64,000 nt of DNA from Bacteroidaceae bacterium (GCA_017651245.1 JAGCDQ010000012.1:1-64000); one strand, 5' to 3'; shown: positions 23,787 through 32,270, numbered from the stretch's first letter. Notes: generated by a model not told the origin, from the sequence alone. Numbers and translations: made by a program.

Positions 23787-24137
23787 ATGGCACTGAACAA
23801 GAACAAAGACCTGAAACTCTACTACAGCATCAGCGAAGTAGCCAAGATGTTTAACGTATCCGAAACCCTCCTCCGTTTCTGGGAGAAGGAGTTCCCCAAC
23901 ATCAAGCCGCAGAAGGCAAGCCGCGGCATCCGCCAGTACACCAAGGCCGACATCGAGCAGGTGCGCCTCGTCTATCACCTCGTCAAGGAGCGCGGCATGA
24001 CCCTTCAGGGTGCTCGCGACACCATCCGTCGCGACAAGAGCAAGACCGTGAACCGCAACATCGAGGTCATCGAGAAGCTCACCGCCATCCGCAACGAACT
24101 CCAAGCCATTGGCAGAGACATGAACGGGCTGGTGTAG
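23787..24137 (+). CDS. MerR-family transcriptional regulator
   Basis: A 116-residue protein with a MerR-type winged helix (LYYSISEVAKMFNVSETLLRFWEKEFPNIKPQKASRGIRQYTKADIEQVRLVYHLVKERGMTLQ divided over residues 7-75), then a short helix. It lacks an effector-binding domain, as is common in the small Bacteroidetes MerR proteins. The start is 5 nt after pepD, so the two are cotranscribed. Its targets are unknown. Confidence 0.88.
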   Translation: MALNKNKDLKLYYSISEVAKMFNVSETLLRFWEKEFPNIKPQKASRGIRQYTKADIEQVRLVYHLVKERGMTLQGARDTIRRDKSKTVNRNIEVIEKLTAIRNELQAIGRDMNGLV

Positions 24138-24171
24138 GGGAGACTTTTAACCTTTACAAAATTGTAAACAT

Positions 24172-24882
24172 ATGAAGGAAAAGATTGTATTTGTGACAGG
24201 TGCCAATAAGGGCATTGGATTTGGAATCACCAAACATCTTGGCAAGAGTGGTTGGCAGGTGATTATTGGTGCACGCGACGAGCAGCGTGCCGAGAACGCC
24301 ATCAGCGAATTGAAGTCGGCTGGCGTCAACGTGCTGGGATGGGTGAACATCGAACTGCGCAACCTTGCCAATATCGAACAGGCAGCCAAGGATATTCAAG
24401 AGAAATATGCAGGTTTGACGTTGTTGGTGAACAATGCCGGCATCCCTGGCGATATGAGCGTCAACAGCGAGCACACAGAACTGAGTGACATCAAGGAAAC
24501 ACTCGATGTGAACTTCATCGGCACCTTCGCCCTCACCAAAGCCCTGATGCCGTTGCTCACCAAGAACGAAGGCCGTATTGTCAACGTCACCGTTCCTTCA
24601 GAGATCAGTCCCTACTGGCACCCTCTGGCTTACGTTGCCAGCAAGGCTGCACAGAATGCCATGATGGGTGTGATGGCCATCGAACTGCAACAGGCAGGCA
24701 CTCCATTGGAGGTGTTCTCCGTTCACCCTGGTCCCACAACTACCGATCTGAACGGCAACATGGCACTGCCCGGATTCCATGACATTGAGACCGTAGGCAA
24801 AAAGATGGCAGAACTCATCAACGACGGTCAGAACCATCAAGGCGAGTTTATCGAGCTTTATCCCATCGTCAAGGAGGATTAG
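24172..24882 (+). CDS. Short-chain dehydrogenase/reductase
   Basis: A 236-residue classical SDR. The cofactor motif TGANKGIGFGI (TGxxxGxG) lies at about residue 9, NNAG at about 87, and the catalytic Tyr and Lys in LAYVASKAAQNAM (YxxxK) at about 150; the catalytic Ser is probably in VTVPSEISPY. Such enzymes are NADP(H)-dependent carbonyl reductases; the substrate cannot be assigned. The start ATG is 35 nt after the MerR gene. A gene fragment follows directly. Confidence 0.88.
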   Translation: MKEKIVFVTGANKGIGFGITKHLGKSGWQVIIGARDEQRAENAISELKSAGVNVLGWVNIELRNLANIEQAAKDIQEKYAGLTLLVNNAGIPGDMSVNSEHTELSDIKETLDVNFIGTFALTKALMPLLTKNEGRIVNVTVPSEISPYWHPLAYVASKAAQNAMMGVMAIELQQAGTPLEVFSVHPGPTTTDLNGNMALPGFHDIETVGKKMAELINDGQNHQGEFIELYPIVKED

Positions 24883-24883
24883 C

Positions 24884-25117
24884 AGAATAAAGTGGCAATG
24901 TTATCGTTTCGAGCTTGAAGAATTGGCGGAAGATCTCGGCACAACGAATATCAATGGTGTGGACTATTGGACTTTCAAGGGCAATGCAAACATGATTTTC
25001 TTTGTGGCTAACACTCTTTCCGACAACAAAGTGGTTATCGCCTCAATCCCTGCATACGGATACGAAAAGAACTATGAGTATCTGATGAAGACCATAGAAT
25101 CTTTGAAGCTGAAGTAA
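24884..25117 (+). pseudogene. C-terminal fragment of an unknown gene
   Basis: From 24884 to the TAA at 25115-25117 a frame with good coding character reads RIKWQCYRFELEELAEDLG then TNINGVDYWTFKGNAN and ends EKNYEYLMKTIESLKLK. There is no ATG near its beginning; the frame emerges from the SDR stop region in a different phase. It looks like the 3' end of a small protein gene whose 5' part has been lost, joined just after the SDR gene. I do not recognise the family. Confidence 0.4.
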
Positions 25118-25137
25118 TCCAAACAACCATCACAACA

Positions 25138-25168
25138 GAGACTCTCACTCACATCGAGTGGGAGTCTC
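25138..25168 (+). terminator. Hairpin terminator after the SDR/fragment
   Basis: Arms GAGACTCTCACTC (25138-25150) and GAGTGGGAGTCTC (25156-25168) with a 5-nt loop. The following sequence is TC-rich, not a clean T-run. Confidence 0.55.
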
Positions 25169-25230
25169 TCATTCTCTTACTTCTTACATCAGCCCTCACA
25201 TAGGCCTCAGATGTTGGGGTGGGGAAGATA

Positions 25231-25308
25231 TAGAAGAGAGCCTGTGCAGCAATCATGTTGCACAGGCTTCTTTTTTTGATGGGACAATAATATTCAATAA
25301 TGCCCAAT
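25231..25308 (+). repeat. Dispersed hairpin element, copy A (extended form)
   Basis: Arms GAGCCTGTGCA (25238-25248) and TGCACAGGCTT (25259-25269), then CTTTTTTTG and the tail GGGACAATAAT...TCAATAATGCCCA. The whole of 25231-25308 is nearly identical to 32197-32270. The T-run marks it as a plus-strand terminator in form. Confidence 0.75.
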
Positions 25309-25522
25309 TCCATCACGTCACGACTATACACCGGTGATTTATCTTCTTTTCCCATATTTGAGTGCAAAGGTTGTGAAAGCCGAACACAATACAAAATAAA
25401 ACAGTTTATATTTTATTGTTGAGGCGAATCCTGCCTTCGACGTAGTCAACGTTACGACTAAATGAGCACTAAACCTAGAAAATATATTTTTTATGGGATA
25501 ACTATGCTTAATTATTCATAAA

Positions 25523-25560
25523 GCCAAAGCGAAGAAAGCAGCAGCTCTCTTCGCTTTGGC
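25523..25560 (-). terminator. Hairpin after the small MKKAYIQP gene
   Basis: Arms GCCAAAGCGAAGA (25523-25535) and TCTTCGCTTTGGC (25548-25560) are perfectly complementary over 13 bp. On the minus strand TTTATG follows. It probably ends the 29876-25583 transcript. Confidence 0.6.
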
Positions 25561-25582
25561 AAAGGATGGGAGTATAGATCTT

Positions 25583-25735
25583 TTATCGGTCGTCTTCATC
25601 CATTTCATTTTCATAGATAAAATGGGTGCCCGTGTGGTATTTAATTTGTTTAACTGATCTGTCACTATTACAAATCATCTGAGTTTTTCTTATGGTCACC
25701 ATTTTGATGGCGGGTTGAATATATGCTTTTTTCAT
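25583..25735 (-). CDS. Small MKKAYIQP-family peptide, copy 1
   Basis: A 50-residue frame from ATG (25733-25735) to TAA (25583-25585). It begins MKKAYIQPAIKMVTIRKTQM, has one Cys (MICNSD) and ends with the acidic tail YENEMDEDDR. An unusually strong Shine-Dalgarno sequence, AAGGAGGA, overlaps the stop of the upstream secreted-protein gene and sits 7 nt before the ATG, which supports translation. The N-terminus is nearly identical to the 52-residue peptide at 55523-55681, which also follows a secreted protein with the same C-terminal tail. Function unknown; there is no signal peptide. Confidence 0.75.
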   Translation of the reverse strand: MKKAYIQPAIKMVTIRKTQMICNSDRSVKQIKYHTGTHFIYENEMDEDDR

Positions 25736-25748
25736 TGTTCTTTCCTCC

Positions 25749-28700
25749 TTATTTTATGATGACCTTTCGGCCATTGTTGATATATATTCCCTTTGTGGTA
25801 GGCTGACCGTCAAGTTTTCTACCATCCAGCGTGTACCATATCTCATCCGTAACATCCGAGAATTCCACGGTTGTCACTCCCGTCGTCTCCTCTTCTTCAT
25901 TATAGTTCACAGTGATGGAGCGGATGTTGGCGTGAGCGGGATTGTTGACTGGCATATTGAAGTGGGCACAGAAAGCACGCAGCGTCCTTGCGTTCTTCGA
26001 ATAGCCAATCTTGTTGTTGGAACCGATATACAGAATCTCGTTCAGGTCTCCATCATACGTGCCAGTGCTTGTATCTCCGATGCTGAAGGGTGAGTATTGT
26101 CCCACGAATGAACCACCCGTGAATTCCACCTCCCCTGGTGCTGCGCCATTGATGGTGACGCTGTTGAAGGTCGGATTAACGATGTTATCTCCAGGGTCCC
26201 ACTTAATAATGAATGGTGTACCAGCAGGAATGGTTGTCGACTCATCGAAGTCAAGCGTCAGTTCCCCCTCATTGTCCAGACTTGTGTTGTCGGCATCCAG
26301 CACCATAGCTGTTGCACCAGCCAAAGGACTATCTGCAATCGTTACATCAAACGGCAGGCACAGCGTGTTCCAGTAGCCGTCCTTGTAAAGGGTGCGGCCG
26401 CTGAGAGTCACGTTACCATTCATACCATGTTCTGCTTGGATAACGGCATTGTTGTTTGCCGTATTCTCCAAATATAGAGGAGCATCTACGTTTGAACTTA
26501 ATGTTGCGAAAGAAGTCAGAGCCGTTTCTGTATCCACTACGCCACTCTTCAAACCAATGAGTTTAAGGTCGTAGTCAGTATTAAGAGCAAGACCTGTGAG
26601 TACTGCAGACTTTTCCGTCGTAGAGACAGTTTGCCAAGCACCTGCAGGAACTCCATTGTAAATGATAATATTATCAATATAGAAGCCTGCTAAGAAATTC
26701 AAACTAGTTGATTGGATTGCGACATACTTAACGCCTGCAGGCAACTCATATTCATATAGACTGTAATCTTTTCCAAGGTTATATACGTCACTCCATGTGA
26801 ATGCTTGTGTATCATTTGTCGTGGTCGAATAACCAACTTTGTATAGACGGCCAGTTCCTAACATTTTTGCATAGAAAGTCCACACAGCACCATCGACAAT
26901 GCCGCTCAATTCTGGAGAAATGAGATAATTAGTTTGCTTGTAGATGCGGAAGGCATGTCCTCCACCGACACCCTCTCCGGCTTCAACTGTACCGCCTGTA
27001 GTCGTCCAAGGCGCGTATGCACCATTTTCGAAGTCTTGTGATAAAACTACAGATCTCTTAGCTGATTTTCTGTATTTCACTTGATAGCTATCGATATCGC
27101 TTTCGCTCGTCCAGTTGATGGCTGCCGAGGTATGTGCCGGTATGGTAGATTCCACATAAACAGAAGTGGCTTCGAAGCTGAAGTCGTCAAAGTAGAGATA
27201 ATTCTGGTTGTTAGAAGTACATTTGATAGCAATATAGTAGGTCCCTTTAGGGAAATTCTCCTCGTACATTGTCCATTGCGTGTTTCTGGCCATAACCTCT
27301 TCTCCCCACGTGAAGGCATCAATGTCCTTTGTCGTAGTTGAATAGCCCACTTGGAAGGTCTCAGGGTAATATTGTTGGCTATTTTTATACCAGAATGAAA
27401 GTTTCATGGCCATATTGCCCTCAAGCGCAGGAGAAATCAAGTATTGTGGTGGAGTAGTGGTTTTGACAAATCTAAAGCCTTTTTCTCCTGTATGATATAC
27501 ATCTATGACACCTGTTGAACTCTCTGCAGAAGTCTTACAATCCACTAAAGTCCAACCGTTTAGACCACTTTCGAATCCTTCCGCATAAGGCAAAAGCACT
27601 GCATCACGAGGCGTGGAGAAAGTAATGGCAGTCCATCCGCTCTCTGCATCACTATATATTGCTTTCACGCGGAAGTCATAGGCTGTATTATCCGTCAGTC
27701 CATTAATGGTTACTGATGTTGTCGTCAACGATGTTTCAGCACTCCACGCATCGTCACTTGCATTTTTATACTGGAAGATATAGCTATTGACACCACTTGC
27801 TGATGCCGTCCAACTCAGGGTTGCACTATTGATCGTCATATTGGATGTACACAGACTCCTGGGACGTGCATGGGAAGAGTGTTCAATATAGAAATCGTCT
27901 ACAAACAAACGATAATGAGTTTTCGTGTTGTATTTGTATTTAATGGCGATATATTTGGTTCCTGCGGGGCAAACACCATCATACATCATCCATTGGTCGC
28001 CACTGGCGGTAATCTCTTCGCCCCAAGTAAAGGCTGTGGGGTCTTTTGTCGTGGTTGAGTAGCCAACATGAAATGTTTCCGTATAATAAGTTTCATCGGG
28101 TATGTACCAGAAGGAAACATTCATGGCCATGCTTCCATCAAGTACAGGGGAAATCAGATACTGTGGGGGATCGCTTTCATGAAATCGAAAACTATAGTGA
28201 CCTTCATGTCTTTTATTACCTATTTTCGTATACTCATGGCAATCCACGAGTGTCCAGGAATCAATTCCTTCTTCAAAGCCTTCCATAAACGGCATGGGTA
28301 CTGGTGTCCTGAAGTCGATGGTGGCTAAAGGACTCTCACATTCACCATTATCATTGTATTTTGTTTTCACGCGGAAGTTATAGTCGGTATTGACTATCAG
28401 CCCGCTGAGAGTGACAGAAGTGGCCGTTGTGGAGGCTTCTGCACTCCACGCCTCGTCTGTAGCCTTCTTATACTGATAGACGTAGCCGGTGACATCGCCC
28501 GAAGGAGCCGTCCAACTGATGGTAGCACTATTACTGGTAATACTGTTCACCGACAAATTGCCAGGTTTCATGGATGGTGTAACGCTGAAGTCGTCCAAAT
28601 ATAAGGCGACCTTATAATTGGAGTTATACCTGACAGCAACGTATTTTGTCCCCGCAGGGAACTCCCCACGATAGCGTGTCCACACCTGATCGTTGTTGGC

Positions 28701-29876
28701 CGTTATCTCTTCGTCCCAAGTGAAGGCACTGGGACTTTTGGTTGTTGTCGAATATCCCACTTGGAAAGTTTCTGGGAACCCGGTAGTGGAATTATGGTAC
28801 CAAAATGAAACTGCAACACCCGAACTACAGATTAGTTCAGGAGAAATCAGATACTGAGGTGGGTTTGAATTCTGATAGAACATGAAACTATAGCTTCCCC
28901 CATGCTTAATACTATTGTCAACCCGAGTACCAGCAGCGCAATTTGAAAGTGTCCAACAAGTGGTGCCACTTTCGAATCCTTCACTAAAAGGCAGGCTCTT
29001 TGCTGCACAGTCGGTAGTAAAGTTAAGGGTGGTGTAATCACTATCGCCGCCATTGTAACGGGCTTTTACGCGGAAGTTATAAGCAGTGTTGGCTGAAAGC
29101 CCGCTGAGGGTGACTGACGTCGTGGTCACGTTTGTTTCTGCGCTCCACGAACTGTCACTGGCCTTTTTGTACTGATAGGTATATCCCGTGGCACCAACAG
29201 AAGGGACCGGCCAACTTATCGTAGCACTATTGGCAGTAATGTCGGGCATAGTTAAACCAGAGGGCTTGGCATAATATGTACCAACCGTATAAGTAAAGGT
29301 TGTCTTGGGGATAAAGTCGCATGGATAATCATGATAATTGGAATCAAAAGTACTGTAATAATTCTCCCTACCAGCCCCTGTAACTTCTTGACCATAAAAA
29401 TCATGGCTTGTTGAATTGTTGGCTGTAGTCGTATTCTCCATACCGATGAGCAGATTTCCACCCATATATTGGAATGAAGTATTGAGCGTAATGGAGAGTT
29501 CACCAACACTCCCGACCCTTATAATACTAAGTGTTCCCTGATAAACAGTGGTAGCGTTGTCCTTCGATTCCAAAGCCGTCATAGTTGTATACCCCACTTC
29601 TTTCATATATACATCGAAAGAGCAGTTGGGGGTATAGTTTGGTTCATCATTGGTGGTATAGAACTTTAAGCCAGTTATTGTACTACCGCTCATAGCTGTT
29701 AAGGCTGCAGCAGGGATGACAAACTGACCTTTAGTGGGGACATGCCCTAAACCAGAAGTACGTATAGGTAAACCAGAATTGGTTCCCGTACCATCATACA
29801 CCGTAAGCTCATTGGCTCTTACCGCGCCTGATAATACAAATATGGATATCCACAATAATAGTATTTTCTTTATCAT
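25749..29876 (-). CDS. Large secreted FnIII/cleaved-adhesin protein with C-terminal sorting-like tail
   Basis: A 1375-residue protein with a signal peptide (MIKKILLLWISIFVLSGAVRA). After an N-terminal beta domain (about 25-200), fibronectin type III domains alternate with cleaved-adhesin/choice-of-anchor-J domains. The FnIII units share SATISW...YQYKKA.D..WSAET..TTSVTLSGL; the J domains share PPQYLISPEL, FQVGYSTTTK and a DDF-type end (LYLDDFSV, LFVDDFYIE, LYFDDFSFE, FYIDNIIIY), giving four such units. A final domain (about 1140-1330, TLYKDGYWNTLCLPFDV) is paralogous to that of the GLUG protein at 53889-55526. The C-terminus WYTLDGRKLDGQPTTKGIYI... ends NGRKVIIK, a tail shared by three other secreted proteins here and reminiscent of type IX secretion sorting signals. 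Probably cell-surface binding or adhesion. Confidence 0.85.
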   Translation of the reverse strand: MIKKILLLWISIFVLSGAVRANELTVYDGTGTNSGLPIRTSGLGHVPTKGQFVIPAAALTAMSGSTITGLKFYTTNDEPNYTPNCSFDVYMKEVGYTTMTALESKDNATTVYQGTLSIIRVGSVGELSITLNTSFQYMGGNLLIGMENTTTANNSTSHDFYGQEVTGAGRENYYSTFDSNYHDYPCDFIPKTTFTYTVGTYYAKPSGLTMPDITANSATISWPVPSVGATGYTYQYKKASDSSWSAETNVTTTSVTLSGLSANTAYNFRVKARYNGGDSDYTTLNFTTDCAAKSLPFSEGFESGTTCWTLSNCAAGTRVDNSIKHGGSYSFMFYQNSNPPQYLISPELICSSGVAVSFWYHNSTTGFPETFQVGYSTTTKSPSAFTWDEEITANNDQVWTRYRGEFPAGTKYVAVRYNSNYKVALYLDDFSVTPSMKPGNLSVNSITSNSATISWTAPSGDVTGYVYQYKKATDEAWSAEASTTATSVTLSGLIVNTDYNFRVKTKYNDNGECESPLATIDFRTPVPMPFMEGFEEGIDSWTLVDCHEYTKIGNKRHEGHYSFRFHESDPPQYLISPVLDGSMAMNVSFWYIPDETYYTETFHVGYSTTTKDPTAFTWGEEITASGDQWMMYDGVCPAGTKYIAIKYKYNTKTHYRLFVDDFYIEHSSHARPRSLCTSNMTINSATLSWTASASGVNSYIFQYKNASDDAWSAETSLTTTSVTINGLTDNTAYDFRVKAIYSDAESGWTAITFSTPRDAVLLPYAEGFESGLNGWTLVDCKTSAESSTGVIDVYHTGEKGFRFVKTTTPPQYLISPALEGNMAMKLSFWYKNSQQYYPETFQVGYSTTTKDIDAFTWGEEVMARNTQWTMYEENFPKGTYYIAIKCTSNNQNYLYFDDFSFEATSVYVESTIPAHTSAAINWTSESDIDSYQVKYRKSAKRSVVLSQDFENGAYAPWTTTGGTVEAGEGVGGGHAFRIYKQTNYLISPELSGIVDGAVWTFYAKMLGTGRLYKVGYSTTTNDTQAFTWSDVYNLGKDYSLYEYELPAGVKYVAIQSTSLNFLAGFYIDNIIIYNGVPAGAWQTVSTTEKSAVLTGLALNTDYDLKLIGLKSGVVDTETALTSFATLSSNVDAPLYLENTANNNAVIQAEHGMNGNVTLSGRTLYKDGYWNTLCLPFDVTIADSPLAGATAMVLDADNTSLDNEGELTLDFDESTTIPAGTPFIIKWDPGDNIVNPTFNSVTINGAAPGEVEFTGGSFVGQYSPFSIGDTSTGTYDGDLNEILYIGSNNKIGYSKNARTLRAFCAHFNMPVNNPAHANIRSITVNYNEEEETTGVTTVEFSDVTDEIWYTLDGRKLDGQPTTKGIYINNGRKVIIK

Positions 29877-30092
29877 AACTGTATTGGATTTGGATGGTGA
29901 ATTAATTATAGATATTTTGTCAAATTTCGGTTGTTGGCGACAAATATACCATAAAAGTTGTAAATTTCACCCCCCCCTAATCGTTAAAAAACATTAAACA
30001 GCATGAATTTCCCTAACAGAACAGTTATTTACTTCCTCTTTTTAATTATTCCCCTATTATTTCACGAGTTATTTCTTGTAAAAAATATAATT
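29877..30092. other. Intergenic region with an 8-C tract
   Basis: AT-rich region upstream of the large secreted protein. It contains TATATTTG (minus strand, 29948-29941), a possible -7 element without a well-placed TTG, and a run of eight C (29970-29977). Apart from the integrase remnant that follows I see no gene. Confidence 0.5.
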
Positions 30093-30161
30093 ATGAAAAC
30101 AGTATCAATGAAACCCGTAGTTCAAAACCCTCGAAAAGATGGTTTTTGGACAGACACGTAA
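30093..30161 (+). pseudogene. N-terminal remnant of a tyrosine recombinase (integrase)
   Basis: ATG at 30093 to TAA at 30159-30161 encodes 22 residues beginning MKTVSMKPVVQNPRKDGFW. This is the way Bacteroidetes phage/conjugative-element integrases with an Arm DNA-binding domain start. The frame then stops, and no catalytic domain is found downstream. I read it as a remnant marking a former integrative element. Confidence 0.45.
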
Positions 30162-30188
30162 ACATTGGTACGATTGACCTTCACGGAA

Positions 30189-30220
30189 GCCCTGAAACCC
30201 TTATTTGAGGGATTCAGGGC
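30189..30220. terminator. Nested hairpin between integrase remnant and acetyltransferase
   Basis: GCCCTGAA (30189-30196) pairs with TTCAGGGC (30213-30220), with an inner CCCT/AGGG pairing. No clear T-run on either side, so strand and function are open. Confidence 0.4.
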
Positions 30221-30272
30221 ATCTGTTTAAGAAACGAAGCATAATCAAACCATTGTTTCTTGCCTTTTAAGT

Positions 30273-30842
30273 TCATTCTTCCACGTCATTTTCTAGTTTT
30301 CGTATCAGTCTGGCAGGTACTCCACCAACCAGGCTGTTGTCTGGAACGTCTTTGGTAACGACTGCACCAGCAGCAATCACCACATTATTGCCAATGGTGA
30401 TGCCTGGAAGAATGGTCACGTTGCCACCAATCCAAACATCATTGCCAATTCTGACGGGCTTTGCAAAAGCGCCATAATTACGTCGTGACTTAGGGGACAG
30501 GGGATGACCGACGGTCGTAATCAGGGTGTTCGGGCCAATCATCACATGGTTCCCAATATAGACCTCTCGAATGTCGAGGATGGTCAAGTTGAAATTACCT
30601 GTGAAGTCATTGCCGATGTAGATGTTTTTGCCGCAGTCACAATTGAAGGTCTTGGCAATCCACACGCGTTCGCCTACACCACCTAACATCTTCTGCAGAT
30701 GGGCGTACTGTGCATCAAAATCCGTTCCGTCAATGGCATCATACTCTTCACACCAACGAATCGCCCGGCATTTACGTGCTCTCAGTTCATCATCCGCATA
30801 AGTGTATTCCAGCCCTGCGTTGCATTTTTCCTGTTCGGTCAT
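30273..30842 (-). CDS. Sugar O-acetyltransferase (hexapeptide-repeat, maltose/galactoside type)
   Basis: A 189-residue left-handed beta-helix acetyltransferase. The N-terminal MTEQEKCNAGLEYTYADDELRARK is the Mac domain of maltose/galactoside acetyltransferases. Hexapeptide repeats run from about 75 to 180 (IYIGNDFTGNFNLTILD, VYIGNHVMIGPNTLI, VRIGNDVWIGGNVTILPGITIGNNVVIAAGAVVTKDVPDNSL), with the catalytic His in TTVGHPLSPKSR. It transfers acetyl from acetyl-CoA to sugars, often as detoxification. The start ATG lies 11 nt after the end of the broken FKBP gene. Confidence 0.9.
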   Translation of the reverse strand: MTEQEKCNAGLEYTYADDELRARKCRAIRWCEEYDAIDGTDFDAQYAHLQKMLGGVGERVWIAKTFNCDCGKNIYIGNDFTGNFNLTILDIREVYIGNHVMIGPNTLITTVGHPLSPKSRRNYGAFAKPVRIGNDVWIGGNVTILPGITIGNNVVIAAGAVVTKDVPDNSLVGGVPARLIRKLENDVEE

Positions 30843-30853
30843 ACGCCTGTAAT

Positions 30854-31234
30854 TTATGCTATTCCAAGAAGTTCTATTTCAAAGATAAGTGTTGAGCCAG
30901 CGGGAATACCAGGTTGGGAAAACTTGCCATAGCCCATTTCAGCAGGGATGTATAGTTCCCACTTGTCACCGATATGCATCTGCTACATGGCAATAATCCA
31001 GCCCTCAATGAGGTCACATAGCCTACAGGCCAGAGGCACACCGCTACGGCTGCTGTCAAACTGCTTGCCGTCGATGGTCTTGCCTGTGTAGTGAGCAGTG
31101 ATGATACTGCGCACCGTCGGCTGGGCATTCGAAGCGTCACCCTCTGCCAGCACCTTATAATAGATTCCCTTAGGAAGAGCCTTAACCCCATCCCGAACCG
31201 ATGGCAAAGGTAGAGAAAACTTTGGGAACCACAA
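30854..31234 (-). pseudogene. Broken FKBP-type peptidyl-prolyl isomerase
   Basis: The minus-strand frame encodes KALPKGIYYKVLAEGDAS, TVRSIITAHYTGKTIDGKQF, then LCDLIEGWIIAM, followed by an in-frame TAG (30983-30985), after which the same frame continues [38 protein letters not shown] and the true stop TAA (30854-30856). These are the conserved FKBP segments (HYTGKxxDGKxFDSS, VIx[12 protein letters not shown]). The N-terminal part is also missing: the frame runs into a promoter-like sequence at 31205-31234 and has no signal peptide or start. The gene is therefore a pseudogene with at least two lesions. Confidence 0.8.
31205..31234 (-). promoter_or_regulatory. Promoter-like copy shared with the RM leader
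   Basis: On the minus strand TTG (31234-31232), 19 nt, TACCTTTG (31212-31205). The 21-nt core of this segment is identical to that at 36487-36507. It abuts the truncated FKBP gene. Confidence 0.5.
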
Positions 31235-31263
31235 AATTTTTTTGAAAAAATACTGAAAAATAT

Positions 31264-31294
31264 TTGGATAATGTTTACTAATTAGTTACCTTTG
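31264..31294 (+). promoter_or_regulatory. Promoter of higBA
   Basis: TTG (31264-31266), 20 nt, TACCTTTG (31287-31294); the toxin ATG is 18 nt downstream. Confidence 0.75.
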
Positions 31295-31311
31295 CGGAAA
31301 ATTTTTCAGAG

Positions 31312-31665
31312 ATGGCTAAAAAGGAATACATCAGGCAGTTTGTGGCTTACAAAGATTACTTTAAGGATTTTAAGAAGACCCTGCCACTACGGGCGTTGAA
31401 GAAGATGTATCAGATATTTCTCTATATTATGACGTTGGAGGTCATTCCGAGCAATTATCTGAAATCCATTAAAAATGTGGCTGGTCTGTATGAGATACGT
31501 ATAGAGGATGAGGGGAACATTTACCGTGTTTTCTGCTGTTTCGATGAAGGAAATTTGGTCATCCTGTTCAGTGGATTCCAAAAGAAAACTCAGAAGACGC
31601 CGCAAGGAGAGATAGAGAAGGCAAAACGAATCATGAATGAATATTTTGAAGAAAAGAAAGGGTAA
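31312..31665 (+). CDS. higB: HigB-like toxin (Gp49/RelE superfamily)
   Basis: A 117-residue protein of the phage-derived Gp49-like/HigB family. The core GLYEIRIEDEGNIYRVFCCFDEGNLVILFSGFQKKTQKTPQGEIEKAKRI, divided over residues 58-107, has the expected strands and the basic K-K-T-Q-K-T-P-Q motif followed by an EIEKA helix. Such toxins cleave mRNA on the ribosome. The gene precedes its antitoxin, the inverted order typical of higBA. It has its own promoter at 31264-31294. Confidence 0.88.
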   Translation: MAKKEYIRQFVAYKDYFKDFKKTLPLRALKKMYQIFLYIMTLEVIPSNYLKSIKNVAGLYEIRIEDEGNIYRVFCCFDEGNLVILFSGFQKKTQKTPQGEIEKAKRIMNEYFEEKKG

Positions 31666-31669
31666 AGAT

Positions 31670-31978
31670 ATGACAAAGGAAGAAATGAAAAAAATGAATC
31701 TCACGCCAATCGAAGAATTGATTGCTGAGGACTTTGGGGCACAGGGAACTGCCGAGAGGATGGAGTTCGATGCCGAATGTGATGCCTTTATCTTGGGAGA
31801 ACGGCTGAAAGAGGAACGGCTCAAGGTGGGTCTCACTCAGGAACAGCTTGCCAAGAAGATTGGCACGAAGAAGAGCTACATCTCTCGCGTGGAGAACGGT
31901 CACACAGATCTTCAGGTTTCCACCCTTTTTAAGATTTTCCAAGGACTGGGTCGAAGGGTGAGTCTGAGGGTGCTGTAA
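31670..31978 (+). CDS. higA: HigA-like antitoxin (XRE helix-turn-helix)
   Basis: A 102-residue protein with a C-terminal XRE-type HTH (about 45-95: LGERLKEERLKVGLTQEQLA, KKSYISRVENGHTDLQVSTLFKIF). The N-terminal part (MTKEEMKKMNLTPIEELIAEDFG) is acidic and should bind the toxin. I start at the ATG at 31670, 4 nt after the toxin stop; an in-frame ATG further upstream would overlap the toxin gene by 29 nt. It neutralises HigB and represses the operon. Confidence 0.88.
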   Translation: MTKEEMKKMNLTPIEELIAEDFGAQGTAERMEFDAECDAFILGERLKEERLKVGLTQEQLAKKIGTKKSYISRVENGHTDLQVSTLFKIFQGLGRRVSLRVL

Positions 31979-32033
31979 TTGAAAAACAGAATTAAGGGAG
32001 GTATAGTCTGATTTAGACCCTACTAACGTAAAA

Positions 32034-32061
32034 GAGCCTGTGCAGATTGTTGCACGGGCTC
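32034..32061 (+). repeat. Dispersed hairpin element, copy B; terminator of higBA
   Basis: Arms GAGCCTGTGCA (32034-32044) and TGCACGGGCTC (32051-32061), followed by CTTTTTTG. It lies 55 nt after the HigA stop. Confidence 0.75.
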
Positions 32062-32196
32062 CTTTTTTGTTTGTGTTGTGGCATTCTTTGTTTCATCCAT
32101 TGTTTTCGCACGACATTTTGCGGAAGTGGAAATATTGGACATTGTTCCTCCTGATGGTGCCACGTTTCTTGTCTGTGATCAATTCTTTTGGAATAA

Positions 32197-32270
32197 AGAA
32201 GAGAGCCTGTGCAGCAATCATGTTGCACAGGCTCTTTTTAATGGGACAATAATCATCAATAATGCCCAAT
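32197..32270 (+). repeat. Dispersed hairpin element, copy C (extended form)
   Basis: Arms GAGCCTGTGCA (32203-32213) and TGCACAGGCTC (32224-32234), a T-run, then the same GGGACAATAAT...TCAATAATGCCCA tail as copy A. No gene directly precedes it. Confidence 0.75.

Noticed and set aside
30874-31191. A 105-codon minus-strand frame near the FKBP remnant
   Set aside because: It is the wrong frame over the FKBP pseudogene; FKBP motifs lie in the neighbouring frame.
32040-32252. Short plus- and minus-strand frames between HigA and the transglutaminase
   Set aside because: They run through two hairpin-element copies and have no coding character.
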